A stretch of DNA of 64,000 nucleotides from CAKZQX01 sp034436755 (GCA_034436755.1 DAOTVB010000025.1:1-64000); one strand, 5' to 3'; counted from the stretch's first letter, positions 34,761 through 43,879 are shown. Notes: generated from the sequence alone by a model not told the origin. Translations and numbers: made by a program.

Positions 34761-35615
34761 ATGGATACAATTGTGGGGGTTATGCAAAAAGTCGCGGAGC
34801 AAGAGGTCCGCAAAATCTACACCACCGAACTGGGCATCGTGACTACCCTGTTTCCGCATGCCGCCGACAGCGACAAGGACAACTACCAGTGTTCGGTCAC
34901 ACTAAAGAACCGGAAGCAGCCCGACGGCAGCCCGCTGGAACTGCGTCGCGTGCCGGTTATGACGCCGCATATGGGGCAGGTCAACATCCCCAATGTGGAC
35001 GATCTGGTGCTGGTGACATTTATTGGCGGGAATATCAACGCGCCGGTGATTATCGGGCGGCTCTACAATGATCAGGATCTCCCGCCGCTCAATAACGAGC
35101 AGGAACTGCTGATCCGGCACTCGGTTAAGGCGGGCGGCAGCCTCAAACTCGACGCTGAAGGCGCGGTAATTCTGACCAGCAAAAATGAGGCGAATATTCT
35201 TACCGTCGCCGACGACACTGATATCACTCTCGTGAATGACACCTGCAACATCACAATCAAGGGCGGCGATATTACAATTGCCAATGACCAGTGTACCATT
35301 GCGCTCTCCGGCAGCACGATTACCATTGATAACGGCATGCTCAAGATTGCCGTGGAAGGTGGCGGGATTACCCTCGATGCCGCCACCAGCAATGTCACGA
35401 TCAAGAGCACCGGAACGGTCAAGGTCGGTGATGCCACCAGCGCCGTCGTGGAAGTCGGGGGGCGCATGCCGGGCAACGCCGTGGCCGACAATGACGATAT
35501 CATCCTGGCAACGCACACCCATGTCGGCAACCTGGGCGCGCCCTGCCCGATCATGACGCCGACGGAGAAGATTAACTCGATCCAGGCAAAAATCCGCAAT
35601 ACGAAGGTGGGGTGA
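34761..35615 (+). CDS. Baseplate spike protein, gp5/gpV-like OB fold plus beta-helix
   Basis: 284 residues. The OB-fold is at about 20-105 (LGIVTTLFPHA; LRRVPVMTPHMGQVNIPNVD; ALVTFIGGN-like LVTFIGGNINAPVIIGRLYN). A repetitive triple-stranded beta-helix follows at about 120-230, with short repeats such as ITIKGGDITI, IALSGSTITI and VTIKSTGTVKV. Near the end is ATHTHVGNLG, an HxH pair like that which binds iron in the P2-type spike apex. Role: membrane-piercing needle at the tube tip. Confidence 0.85.
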   Translation: MDTIVGVMQKVAEQEVRKIYTTELGIVTTLFPHAADSDKDNYQCSVTLKNRKQPDGSPLELRRVPVMTPHMGQVNIPNVDDLVLVTFIGGNINAPVIIGRLYNDQDLPPLNNEQELLIRHSVKAGGSLKLDAEGAVILTSKNEANILTVADDTDITLVNDTCNITIKGGDITIANDQCTIALSGSTITIDNGMLKIAVEGGGITLDAATSNVTIKSTGTVKVGDATSAVVEVGGRMPGNAVADNDDIILATHTHVGNLGAPCPIMTPTEKINSIQAKIRNTKVG

Positions 35616-35618
35616 GCG

Positions 35619-36128
35619 GTGGGCCGCATCAACGGAGCCAACAGCGATTACCAATATTCCGTGGAGGCGGGCGGTATCACCGAGGTCGAGTCACCGGATC
35701 AGCTCACCTTGAGCATCTATCTCTGCCCGCACAATATGCCCAGCCCGATCGAGCAACCGCTTGCCGGGGAACAGCCCTGGTGCCACGGCACTGGCGCGCA
35801 GTGTCCCGCCGGGAATGCCGGTGACGGGCATGCCCTGATCCGCCTGCACGAGACCGAGGGCATCCAACTGGAAACCAACAATCATACGCGCCTGATCGTC
35901 GATCAGCAGGGCAAGATTATTCTGGCGGCGCAGGACCGGGTAGAGATCCGGCAGGCGGACAGCGAGCAGCCCCTGCTGACTATTGCCGAGAACGAAATGC
36001 AGATGAACATCAACGGTGCCACAATCAGTATCGACAAACAGGGCAATATCAACCTGAAACCGGGGCGCGGCGGCACCGTGCGGGTGGACGATATTGATCT
36101 GGTCGCGCGCCTGAACGAGTCGTCCTAA
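35619..36128 (+). CDS. Second beta-helical spike-like protein with Cys-rich N-part
   Basis: 169 residues from GTG 35619, 3 bases after the spike stop; ribosome site GGTGGGG. The N-part has three cysteines (YLCPHNMPSP, PWCHGTG, AQCPAGN), suggesting a metal site or disulfide. The C-part (LIRLHETEGIQLETNNHTRL; ITIAENEMQMNINGATISID-like region) is a short beta-helix similar to the preceding spike. It may cap or extend the spike, or act as a cargo adaptor. Not a recognisable PAAR. Tight spacing implies translational coupling to the spike. Confidence 0.6.
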   Translation: MGRINGANSDYQYSVEAGGITEVESPDQLTLSIYLCPHNMPSPIEQPLAGEQPWCHGTGAQCPAGNAGDGHALIRLHETEGIQLETNNHTRLIVDQQGKIILAAQDRVEIRQADSEQPLLTIAENEMQMNINGATISIDKQGNINLKPGRGGTVRVDDIDLVARLNESS

Positions 36129-36138
36129 GTAACGCGCG

Positions 36139-36321
36139 TTACGCGGTGGCAGCCTGGACCACGAACAACACGAAATGAGCGCAACCCGCGAAACTGCCAA
36201 TGCTGCCATGGATCAGGCGATCCCACATTTGACGGGGGATACCGCCTGCGGCAGGGCGGAAGGTTCCGTCTTCCGAGGCTGGCACGCGGACGGAACAGTC
36301 CGTACCGCATACGTCGTGTAA
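36139..36321. repeat. Foldback element FB1
   Basis: Begins GTTACGCGGT (36139-36148) and ends ACCGCATACGTCGTGTAA (36304-36321). It shares internal landmarks with the other copies (ACCACGAACA, GGCGGGGGATA-like, CCTGCGGCAGGGCGGAAG) but lacks the AT-rich central hairpin. Confidence 0.65.
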
Positions 36322-36325
36322 GTAG

Positions 36326-36448
36326 TACCAATGTGCCAGCAAACCAGCAATCAACGGAAATGGGCGCAACGGGCGCAACGGCAGCACGTTCCCGGATATC
36401 ATCTCTGCGTCCTCGGTGTGCTCTGTGGCTATGCAAACAAATCGGTGT
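36326..36448. repeat. Dispersed ~120-bp repeat, copy 2
   Basis: Diverged, collinear copy of 23309-23429, placed between FB1 and the gp25 gene. No coding signal. Confidence 0.65.
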
Positions 36449-36459
36449 AAGGCAAGCAT

Positions 36460-36906
36460 ATGAGCGATAAACTCAACCAGATTGATCTCCTATTGACCGG
36501 ACGTCAGACCGGGCAGATGATCGGCGACCGCACCATGGTCAACCTCCAGCGTACCACCCGGGGCGATGTGATGACCACGCGCGGGATTGACAACCTGGCC
36601 CAGGCGATCCTCAACCGGCTCTTCACGCGCAAGGGTGAATTGGCCCAGCTCGGCCATCCCGACTATGGCTCGCGGCTCTACCAGTTGATCGGCAACCTGA
36701 ACAACAGCCGCACCCATCTGCTGGCCGAAGCCTACATCCGTGAGAGTCTGGCACAGGAGCGCCGCATCGCCGAAGTCACCAGCGTGGCGGTAGCGCCACC
36801 CGCCCGCGGCAGCGCGCGCAACCGCCTCGAGGTGACCGTCACGGTCAGGCCGGTGGGCGTTGACACCCTGCTGGCGGTCAGTCTAAGCTTGAATCTGGAG
36901 GGCTGA
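36460..36906 (+). CDS. Baseplate wedge protein, gp25/GPW family
   Basis: 148 residues. Conserved features of the gp25-like family: MTTRGIDNLAQAILNRLFTR near residue 38, GELAQLGHPDYGSRLYQLIG near 58, AEAYIRESLAQERRIAEVTS near 88, and a C-terminal beta strand VTVTVRPVGVDTLLAVSLSL. It anchors the sheath to the baseplate. The gene lies 3 bases before baseplate J and is surely co-translated. It is separated from the spike genes by a 330-bp gap filled by repeats. Confidence 0.9.
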   Translation: MSDKLNQIDLLLTGRQTGQMIGDRTMVNLQRTTRGDVMTTRGIDNLAQAILNRLFTRKGELAQLGHPDYGSRLYQLIGNLNNSRTHLLAEAYIRESLAQERRIAEVTSVAVAPPARGSARNRLEVTVTVRPVGVDTLLAVSLSLNLEG

Positions 36907-36909
36907 GGC

Positions 36910-39174
36910 GTGAGCTTTAAACCCCGCACATTTGACGAGATCTTCGCCGAGATGCGCGAACGCAGCCAGCCGGCGCTGACCGACTTTGAAGTGGGCAGCG
37001 TCGCCCGCACCATGTATGAGTCATTTGCCTATGAAATGGCGCTGCTCTACGCGAAGATGCACCAGGTCTACCTGGCAGCCTATGTGGACACGGCAGAGGG
37101 GCAGCAGTTGGATCAGGTGGTCGCGGTGCTGGGTATTACGCGCGGGCAGCCCGATGTTGCCACGGGGATGGTGACATTTCAGCGCGACCTGGGCAACGCG
37201 GATATTCAGATCCCGATTGGCACCCTGGTTGCCACCGAGGAGACCGACGCCGCCCCGCGCAAGGTCTACCGCACCACGGCGGCGGTTGCTCTGCCACGCG
37301 CTACTGCTACGGTTGACGCGCGGATCGAGGCGCTCGAACGCGGCGAAACGCAGGCCACCCCCGCCGGGACGATTAGCGTGATGCCGCGCCCGGTGCCCGG
37401 CGTCAAGGCCGTAACCAACCCTGAGGCAGTGCGCTTTACCGGCAAGCGCCGCGAAACTGATGACGAACTGCGTCAGCGCGCCAAAAATACGTTGATTGCT
37501 TCCGGCAAGGCGACTATTATCTCGATTGAGGATGCGCTGCTGCGCCTGCCCGATGTAAAAGATGTCCGGGTGAGCGAATACTTCGATCAGGAGCGCTTCG
37601 GTAGTGTGGATGTCTTCGTTGATGGCGTTGATCCCACCGACAGCGTGACCCATCAGCGCCTGAAGGACGCTATCGATCAGGTGCGCGCGGCGGGAGTGCT
37701 GGTGAATATCCGGCCCACTCAACCCGTTGTGATGTATGGCATCTTCCAGATTGAACTTGACCCGGAAATCCAACTCACGCCGCAGGACCGCACCCGGATT
37801 GAGGACGAGGTGCGCGACACCATCAGCCACTACATCGCCGGGCGCAAGATGGGTCAGCCCTTTGTGATGTCCCAGGTGATGCGCGCCGTGCTGAATGTCA
37901 GCGGGGTGGAGAACCTGGCAACCAGCGTCATCAGCGTGCGCCGTCCACCGCCCGATAGTACCGGCACGCCGGAGCAGTTCGACTCGCGCACCGCTTCGAT
38001 TAACCGCATCACCGTTGCGGAGACCGAGCGGCTCAAGGTGCCGGAGCGCGGCATTTATGTTGCCTCTCAGTTCCAGCCGGTGCCGATCCATATCGCGTTT
38101 CAACTTGCCACCCTGACCCCTGAGCGGCTCAATGCCGTCAAGACCGCGCTGGGTGACTATTTCAAATCCCTCGACCGTGGCACTACCATCAGCCTGGACG
38201 ACATCCGCAAGCACATTCAGCGTGCAGCAAAGGTCAGAAAGATTGACCAACTGCGCCTGAAACCGGAGCGCTGGTACGATCTGGAACCCTACACCGACGG
38301 CGATATTGACCTCAGTTTTATTGAGCAGCCTACGGCGGGCCAGATCTTTGGCTACCGGACACGCCTCAACATCATCGGGGCAATTCAGATTACGTTCCCT
38401 CCGGAGATGAGCGAGTCCGAGCAGCAGGAACGGCGGCAACACATCCGGCAGCGGCTGGAAGCCCACATTGACGGGTTGCCGCCCGATACCGATATCGTAT
38501 TTGCCGATATTCTACAGCTTGCCATGGAAGAACCCGGCACCCGGGCCACGCTTGACCCGGCGGGCGATTTCCGGGTCATCCTGGATGAGCAGGAGCGCCC
38601 GGAGCCGGGACGCATCTCCGACGAGCGGATCAGGGTGCAATCCCTGGAGAAGCCCTCCCTGGCGCATCTCTGCATTACCAGCGGCGAGGAGGCAGTCCAT
38701 CTGGATGTAGAACAACTCCTGCTGGATGCCACCGTTACCGTGGCCGTCACCGATCCGCCGCCCGCCGACTTTGACGAGGCGGCAATCGTGGCGCAGACTG
38801 GCGCCGCCATCCGGAGCTATGTGCAGCAGGCACTGCACCACGCCCTGGCCAATGTCGGCGCCGGGCAGGATATCGCCTACAGCACGCTGCAGGATGCGAT
38901 TGAGCAGCAACTAACACCCGACCCGGTCCAGCCCTATGTATCGAACATGACGCATGCCGTCCGGCAGATGGCAGTACGCGCCACCGCGCAGTGTGACGGG
39001 CGCGTGCAGGTGACACCGCTGATCATCGCCGGGAAGCTGGAGGCGCAGCGTACCGTGCATATCCGCTCGGTGGAGCGCGCCCGGTTGCGCCCTGTACCCG
39101 CCGACGTTATCCGGGTTGAGGTCCGGGTTGAGCGGATCACGCTGCCCGGCTCTGCGGACAACAGACCTGGGTAG
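36910..39174 (+). CDS. Baseplate J-like protein (wedge component)
   Basis: 754 residues from GTG 36910. J/gp47 hallmarks: FDEIFAEMRERSQPALTDFE, YVDTAEGQQLDQVVAVLGIT, IQIPIGTLVATEETD, a beta domain, then GKRRETDDELRQRAKNTLIA and VSEYFDQERFGSVDVFVDG. The second half contains a further copy of J-like C-terminal domains (IHIAFQLATLTPERLNAVKT; LNIIGAIQITFPPEMSESEQ), making it longer than single-unit J proteins of about 400 residues. Such elongated forms occur in CIS baseplates. It forms the iris of the baseplate with gp25 and the tail-protein-I-like product. Confidence 0.9.
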   Translation: MSFKPRTFDEIFAEMRERSQPALTDFEVGSVARTMYESFAYEMALLYAKMHQVYLAAYVDTAEGQQLDQVVAVLGITRGQPDVATGMVTFQRDLGNADIQIPIGTLVATEETDAAPRKVYRTTAAVALPRATATVDARIEALERGETQATPAGTISVMPRPVPGVKAVTNPEAVRFTGKRRETDDELRQRAKNTLIASGKATIISIEDALLRLPDVKDVRVSEYFDQERFGSVDVFVDGVDPTDSVTHQRLKDAIDQVRAAGVLVNIRPTQPVVMYGIFQIELDPEIQLTPQDRTRIEDEVRDTISHYIAGRKMGQPFVMSQVMRAVLNVSGVENLATSVISVRRPPPDSTGTPEQFDSRTASINRITVAETERLKVPERGIYVASQFQPVPIHIAFQLATLTPERLNAVKTALGDYFKSLDRGTTISLDDIRKHIQRAAKVRKIDQLRLKPERWYDLEPYTDGDIDLSFIEQPTAGQIFGYRTRLNIIGAIQITFPPEMSESEQQERRQHIRQRLEAHIDGLPPDTDIVFADILQLAMEEPGTRATLDPAGDFRVILDEQERPEPGRISDERIRVQSLEKPSLAHLCITSGEEAVHLDVEQLLLDATVTVAVTDPPPADFDEAAIVAQTGAAIRSYVQQALHHALANVGAGQDIAYSTLQDAIEQQLTPDPVQPYVSNMTHAVRQMAVRATAQCDGRVQVTPLIIAGKLEAQRTVHIRSVERARLRPVPADVIRVEVRVERITLPGSADNRPG

Positions 39175-39222
39175 CCAGGAATATGAGTCGGCATCTAAGA
39201 TCGAAAATAGAGTACCTTTTTT

Positions 39223-39498
39223 ACACGAGTTACGCGGTGGGTGTTTGGACCACGAACACCACGAAATGAGCGAAAAGCACGAACCTGCTGGTGCTGCCAT
39301 GTAGCAGGCGATTCCGCGTTTGGCGGGGGATATCGCCTCCGGCCAGGCGGAAGATTCTTTTCTAGTTCATAAAAAATTTGCACCTTGTGCAAATTTTTTA
39401 TGAACTAGAAAAAAGAGTACCATGCTGACGCAGGCGCATCGGGCCGTTCATCCAGGCAAACACCTGGTTTGGAAATGACCGCGCAACTCCCGTTATGT
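39223..39498. repeat. Foldback element FB2 with 26-bp perfect hairpin
   Basis: Outer ends: ACACGAGTTACGCGGT at 39223-39238 and ACCGCGCAACTCCCGTTATGT at 39478-39498. Core: left arm 39358-39383 and right arm 39387-39412 are exact reverse complements (26 bp) around a CTT loop. Lies in the 540-bp gap between baseplate J and the tail-protein-I-like gene. Abuts FB3. Confidence 0.85.
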
Positions 39499-39704
39499 AA
39501 CACAAGTTACGCGGTCACAAACCTGAAAGGAAAATTCGCCTCTGGCAGGGCGGAGCAAACCAGATCTTTTCACGAAATTTTGGCTCGAAGAGCCAAAATT
39601 TCGTGAAAAGATAGATCAAGTACCATGCTGCCGCAGGCGAATCGGGCCATTACCGGGCGCAAACGCCCAGTTTGCACACCTACCGCGTAAGTCGTGTTAT
39701 GTAA
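39493..39704. repeat. Foldback element FB3 with 23-bp perfect hairpin
   Basis: Outer ends: TTATGTAACACAAGTTACGC at 39493-39512 (continuing GGT) and ACCGCGTAAGTCGTGTTATG at 39682-39701 (continuing TAA). Core arms 39564-39586 and 39590-39612 pair perfectly over 23 bp with a GAA loop. Shares its left terminus with the right end of FB2. The next gene's ribosome site begins right after the element. Confidence 0.85.
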
Positions 39705-39717
39705 AAGGCATTAACCC

Positions 39718-41175
39718 ATGAGCGAACAATCCGAACAATCAAAAGAACCTGAACAGCCTGAACAGCCCGGCAAAGTTAGCGCCAAAACGCCGACACTGAT
39801 CCGCCGTCTGCCGCACTTCTTCGACCCGCACGATACCGACAGCCTGTTCGGACGCTTTATGGATGCCTTCGGGCAGGTTTTGGAACAGGCCGAGCGCGAC
39901 CTGCTGCGCGTGATGCATGCCCACTGGGTCAACACCGCCGATAATGCCGGCGCGCAGGGCTTTGATGCGCGGCAGCGGGGCGATCTGGATCAGATCTTTG
40001 CGCTCTACCTGGAGAGCCTGGGCGGGACATCCCAACTGCGGCAACTGAACCGGCGTAGCGGGGCGGCGGGGCTTGCTGATGATGCGCTGTACCGGCGGCG
40101 GATTACCGGGCTGATCAATGTGCTGCGGCAGGGGGCGGCCACCCGCGAAGGCATTATCACCATTGTGGCCGCCAACCTGGGCATTGTGGGCGATACCCCG
40201 GAAGCTGCAGCGGCCCGCCGCAAGATCATCATCGAGGAGTTTTCGCCCCGCCCGCAGCAACTTGTCCAGCACGAAATGGGCCTGTTTGAGTCGGTGGTTA
40301 TTCCCCCGAGCAACACCCGGGTCACGCCGGAGATCCGGCTGACTTTGGATAACAGCGTCGGCGTAACGCTGACCCATGTGCGCGTGGTTGATGAACGTAC
40401 CGACCAGGCGATCACCTATCGCGGGAACGTCGCTCCCGGTGCGGTGCTGGTCTTCTTTCCCGATGGGAGCGCTACCCTGAACGGTCAGACCATCCCGCCG
40501 CATCTGATTGTGGGCAGCGCCCCCGAACTGCCGTCAGACACGACAGACGATTATACTGTACTGGTTGGTGAAGCTGCAGAGCAGCGCCCCGCCGGCCGGT
40601 TTGACCACGACGCCGGCCGGTTTGACCAGGCCGGGTTTACGCCCCGGCAACTACCGCCGGCCGGCTCACGCTGGCGGGTTGAGGCTATGGTCAGCGACAC
40701 CGCCGGGCAAGCGCATCCGGTGGGCCGGTTTGACCATACCGACAGTCCGTTCGATAACGCCGGGTTTATGCTGACACCGCGCCTGACCCTGCGGGTGATC
40801 GCCGTGCAACTGACCCCCGGCACATTTGTCGTGCGGGTACCCTGGCACATCGAAAATTATACCGAACAGTTTGATGCCACCCGCGACGATCCGCGCCGGC
40901 AGATTGGCTATATTGTCAACCGGGTGAAAGCCGCCGGGGTGCATGCCGCGATCCGGTATGAACTGCGCCTGGAAGACACCCACGATCTGGATGCCCGGCT
41001 CAAACTGGTGGGCGAACAGCATACCCAGGAAGCCCAGCAACTGGAACAGGCCAACTTCGATATCCGCAGCCAGGTCAACAGCTACCCCGGCGGTGTAGAG
41101 CATGGCATGGAAGCCCGACTGCGCATCCCGGGCGTGTTCGATTACACCCGCCTGGATGCCGTAGTTTTTGGATAA
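39718..41175 (+). CDS. Tail protein I-like baseplate protein
   Basis: 485 residues. A Glu/Gln/Pro-rich start (residues 1-20) precedes LIRRLPHFFDPHDTDSLFGR, FGQVLEQAERDLLRVMHAHW and ITGLINVLRQGAATREGIIT, the arrangement seen in tail protein I / gp6-type wedge proteins that follow baseplate J. The C-terminal 250 residues are beta-rich and include three related segments (RFDHDAGRFDQAGF; GRFDHTDSPFDNAGF). It connects baseplate to fibres. Starts a new gene block after a 540-bp repeat-filled gap; it may depend on readthrough from upstream. Confidence 0.7.
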   Translation: MSEQSEQSKEPEQPEQPGKVSAKTPTLIRRLPHFFDPHDTDSLFGRFMDAFGQVLEQAERDLLRVMHAHWVNTADNAGAQGFDARQRGDLDQIFALYLESLGGTSQLRQLNRRSGAAGLADDALYRRRITGLINVLRQGAATREGIITIVAANLGIVGDTPEAAAARRKIIIEEFSPRPQQLVQHEMGLFESVVIPPSNTRVTPEIRLTLDNSVGVTLTHVRVVDERTDQAITYRGNVAPGAVLVFFPDGSATLNGQTIPPHLIVGSAPELPSDTTDDYTVLVGEAAEQRPAGRFDHDAGRFDQAGFTPRQLPPAGSRWRVEAMVSDTAGQAHPVGRFDHTDSPFDNAGFMLTPRLTLRVIAVQLTPGTFVVRVPWHIENYTEQFDATRDDPRRQIGYIVNRVKAAGVHAAIRYELRLEDTHDLDARLKLVGEQHTQEAQQLEQANFDIRSQVNSYPGGVEHGMEARLRIPGVFDYTRLDAVVFG

Positions 41176-41191
41176 GAGCAGGAGAGCAGGC

Positions 41192-41692
41192 ATGAGCATA
41201 TGCGAAGCATTGGAGATGCGCGGACAGTTGACCCTGCAGCGGCGCAACATAGCCTTCGTCCTGGTCGAAACGCGCACCATCGCTAACAACATTGTCCTGT
41301 CGGGCCGCGATCTGGTGGCGAACATGTTTATCGGCACCGAGGGCGTGCAGCCGATTTCCCACGTTGCCGTCGGCACCGGCACAAGCAAGGACAACCCGCT
41401 GCAACGGGTAGCGCTGGAACAGCGCGTGTTTCACAAACCGATTGAGCCGATTGATCCAAGCAGCGACCTGCAGGATGTACTGGTCAACGACCAGCCCCGC
41501 CGGAAACTGACCATCCGCGCGCTGCTGGATTTCGCCGAACCCGATCCCGCCGCAAACGAGAACCAGCCCTATGCGCTGACCGAGGCGGGCCTCTTCACCG
41601 CCAACGACGTGATGTATAACCGGGTTGTTTTTGCGCCGGTCAACAAAACCGGCGACTTTCAACTGACCCTGATCTGGGAAATCCTGTTTTAA
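41192..41692 (+). CDS. CIS fibre-associated / collar-like protein
   Basis: 166 residues from ATG 41192 (AGGAGAGCAGG upstream), 16 bases after the previous gene. Features: NNIVLSGRDLVANMFIGTEG, ISHVAVGTGTSKDNPLQRVA, LTEAGLFTANDVMYNRVVFA, and a final beta strand FQLTLIWEILF. The 'VGTGT...L......TEAGLF' wording is common in the N-domains of phage tail fibres that attach to the baseplate, so a fibre adaptor is likely. Its position between tail protein I and the fibre supports this. Confidence 0.55.
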   Translation: MSICEALEMRGQLTLQRRNIAFVLVETRTIANNIVLSGRDLVANMFIGTEGVQPISHVAVGTGTSKDNPLQRVALEQRVFHKPIEPIDPSSDLQDVLVNDQPRRKLTIRALLDFAEPDPAANENQPYALTEAGLFTANDVMYNRVVFAPVNKTGDFQLTLIWEILF

Positions 41693-41968
41693 TAACAGGA
41701 CGTACGCGGTGGGAGTTTGGACCACGAAAGAACACGAAATGAGCGAACATTGCGAAACGGTCAATACGAACATGTATCCGGCGATCCCATGTTTGGCAGG
41801 GGATATCGCCTCCGGCAGGGCGGAAGAAACCTGGCCTTTTTCACAAAAAATTTACAACGTATTTTTTGTGAAAAAGATAGATCAAGTACCATGCTGCCGC
41901 AGGCGAATCTGATTTCCATCTGGTGAAACGCCCGGTTTGGATACGCACCACGTAACTCGTGTTAATAA
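41689..41968. repeat. Foldback element FB4
   Basis: Outer ends TTAATAACAGGACGTACGCG (41689-41708, then GT) and ACCACGTAACTCGTGTTAAT (41947-41966, then AA). The central hairpin has 16-bp arms 41836-41851 and 41861-41876 around a 9-base loop. The left end overlaps the TAA stop of the preceding gene. Confidence 0.8.
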
Positions 41969-42169
41969 CAGGAGTTACGCGGTCGTTGACCCGACGGCAG
42001 ATTCCGCCTCCGGCAGGGCGGAAGATTTCATGCTTTTTCACAAAATTTTTGCACATAGTGCAAAAATTTTGTGAAAAAGAAAAAAAGTACCATGCTGCCG
42101 CAGGCGAAGACGGCTGTTGTGAGCCTATGTGTCTGATTTGAACGCCCACCGCGTAACTGCTGTTAATAA
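41962..42169. repeat. Foldback element FB5 with 22-bp perfect hairpin
   Basis: 22-bp terminal inverted repeats at 41962-41983 and 42148-42169 differ at one position. Core arms 42033-42054 and 42058-42079 pair perfectly with an ATA loop. It shares its left end with FB4. A further small hairpin (GGGAGC-CAT-GCTCCC) at about 42183-42197 precedes the fibre gene. Confidence 0.85.
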
Positions 42170-42220
42170 CGCTATAGAGTACGGGAGCCATGCTCCCGCC
42201 GTATAAAGAGGAAATAGACC

Positions 42221-43651
42221 ATGACCGACGAACAGAATACCACCTTTATACCGGAGCCGAAGAAACCCGGCGACCTGATTCGTTCCAACGACTGGAACGC
42301 CGCCATGGATGAGATTGCCCGCCTGGGTCAGGCGATGCTGAACCGGGTGAACCGGGCGGGTGACACGATCAACGGGCAACTGCAGGTCACCGATGCATTC
42401 AATGTGGAGGGAGATCTCACGGCCGGCGCAGCCCTGAACGTGGCCGGACCGCTCACGGTCGCGGATGCAGCGACGATCAACGGCGATTTGACCTTGAAAG
42501 GTGCATTGAAGCCGGAAGGCGCGCTCACCGTGGCCGACCTGACCGTGACCGACACGCTCAATCTGGAAGGTACGCTCACCGTGGCCGAGTTGACCGTGAC
42601 CGACCTTACTGTAAGCAGTGCCTTGAACCTGAATGGCGCATTTAATCTGACGGGGCCGCTCACTGTGGCCGAGTTGACCGTGACCGACACGTTCAATCTG
42701 GAAGGCGCGCTGACCGTGACCGGCCTGACGGTTAGTGGCAACGTCGGCATCGGCACCACCGTCCCCAATAGCAAACTGTCGGTTGCAGGGGGCATAGCTG
42801 TTGGTCAGGGCTATGCCAATGATGCGAAATACCCTGCACCGGAGAATGGGATGACGATTGAGGGCGGTGTTGGCATTGGCACCAGGGTGCCACGGGCGAA
42901 ACTCGGAATAATGGGCAACCTGAATGTTGGTAAATGGGCTAATGACTCTAGTGTCTCTACACCAGAAAACGGGCTGATTGTCAGCGGCAACGTCGGCATC
43001 GGCACCACGGACCCGCAGAGCACCCTGGATGTGAACGGCAATGTGCGTATCCGTAACTGGCTAGACATGGGGCCGGGGGGCGATGGGGGGCGTATATGGG
43101 TGAAGTATTCAGGGGCACCACATTTCATCATAAGTGACAAGGATGACCCGCCACGGATTCAATTTCAACAGACCGGCCGGGGTGACGGCACCGAGGATGC
43201 GCCTGAATTCCAGAGTTGGATTGGCCATCGGCGGGGAAGATCATCTGAAATCGCTATTGATAGTGACTGCTATGTCAATGGTAAGCTTAGTGCCAAAAAT
43301 AAAGAGTTCCATATTGACCACCCGACCAGAGCCGGGTATGACCTCGTGCATGCCTGCATCGAAGGTCCGGAAAATGGCGTCTATTACCGGGGCATTGCCC
43401 ACCTGCAGGACGGACGTGCTACGGTGCAGTTGCCCGCCTATTTCGCGGCGCTGACCCGCCCGGAGGATCACACGGTGCAACTGACCGCGCTGGGGCCGGA
43501 GCCGTTTCTCCTCAGCTACACCCCGATTATAGATGGGCAGTTTACAGTCTACGGCAGCCATCCCGAAGGCGCGTTTGCCTGGCATGTCACTGCCGTCCGC
43601 GCCGATGTGCCACCTTTGGAAGTTGAAGTCGAAGTCGAAAAAGAGGATTGA
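42221..43651 (+). CDS. Tail fibre protein with beta-helical repeats
   Basis: 476 residues, ribosome site AGAGGA. Baseplate-binding start (KPGDLIRSNDWNAAMDEIAR), then residues 45-170 of short Leu/Thr/Val repeats (GALTVADLTVTDTLNLEG and variants, about seven), then three VGIGTT-type turns (GNVGIGTTVPNSKLSVAGG; GVGIGTRVPRAKLGIMGN; GNVGIGTTDPQSTLDVNGN), typical of trimeric fibre shafts. The C-terminal domain has YDLVHACIEGPENGVYYRGI and HTVQLTALGPEPFLLSY, common near the end of actinobacterial and Chloroflexota fibres, and a Val/Glu repeat tail. It likely decides surface specificity. Confidence 0.85.
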   Translation: MTDEQNTTFIPEPKKPGDLIRSNDWNAAMDEIARLGQAMLNRVNRAGDTINGQLQVTDAFNVEGDLTAGAALNVAGPLTVADAATINGDLTLKGALKPEGALTVADLTVTDTLNLEGTLTVAELTVTDLTVSSALNLNGAFNLTGPLTVAELTVTDTFNLEGALTVTGLTVSGNVGIGTTVPNSKLSVAGGIAVGQGYANDAKYPAPENGMTIEGGVGIGTRVPRAKLGIMGNLNVGKWANDSSVSTPENGLIVSGNVGIGTTDPQSTLDVNGNVRIRNWLDMGPGGDGGRIWVKYSGAPHFIISDKDDPPRIQFQQTGRGDGTEDAPEFQSWIGHRRGRSSEIAIDSDCYVNGKLSAKNKEFHIDHPTRAGYDLVHACIEGPENGVYYRGIAHLQDGRATVQLPAYFAALTRPEDHTVQLTALGPEPFLLSYTPIIDGQFTVYGSHPEGAFAWHVTAVRADVPPLEVEVEVEKED

Positions 43652-43657
43652 CCGATC

Positions 43658-43879
43658 ATGCGCGAACAACTCGAACAGCGCCTCGCTGCCCTCAAAGCCG
43701 AATTTGATGCGGGGCAAAAGCTGCTGACCGACCTGGAACAGAAGCAGGCCAACCTGCGCCAGACGCTGCTGCGCATCAGCGGCGCAATCCAGGTGCTGGA
43801 GGAGGAATTGGGCAAGACTACTGCTAAAACCGCGCCGCCGGATAAAACCAACAACGCCGCGGGTCTGGTGGTCGAGTAA
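43658..43879 (+). CDS. Small coiled-coil protein after the fibre gene
   Basis: 73 residues, ATG 43658, with a GAGG site inside the end of the fibre gene. Residues 1-50 form a heptad-patterned helix (LEQRLAALKAEFDAGQKLL; LLRISGAIQVLEEELGK), then a short Thr/Pro-rich tail. Small coiled coils after fibre genes are often fibre-assembly or trimerisation factors; that role is inferred from position. Confidence 0.6.
   Translation: MREQLEQRLAALKAEFDAGQKLLTDLEQKQANLRQTLLRISGAIQVLEEELGKTTAKTAPPDKTNNAAGLVVE

Noticed and set aside
37021..38466. Minus-strand frame of about 480 codons
   Set aside because: Shadow of the baseplate J gene.
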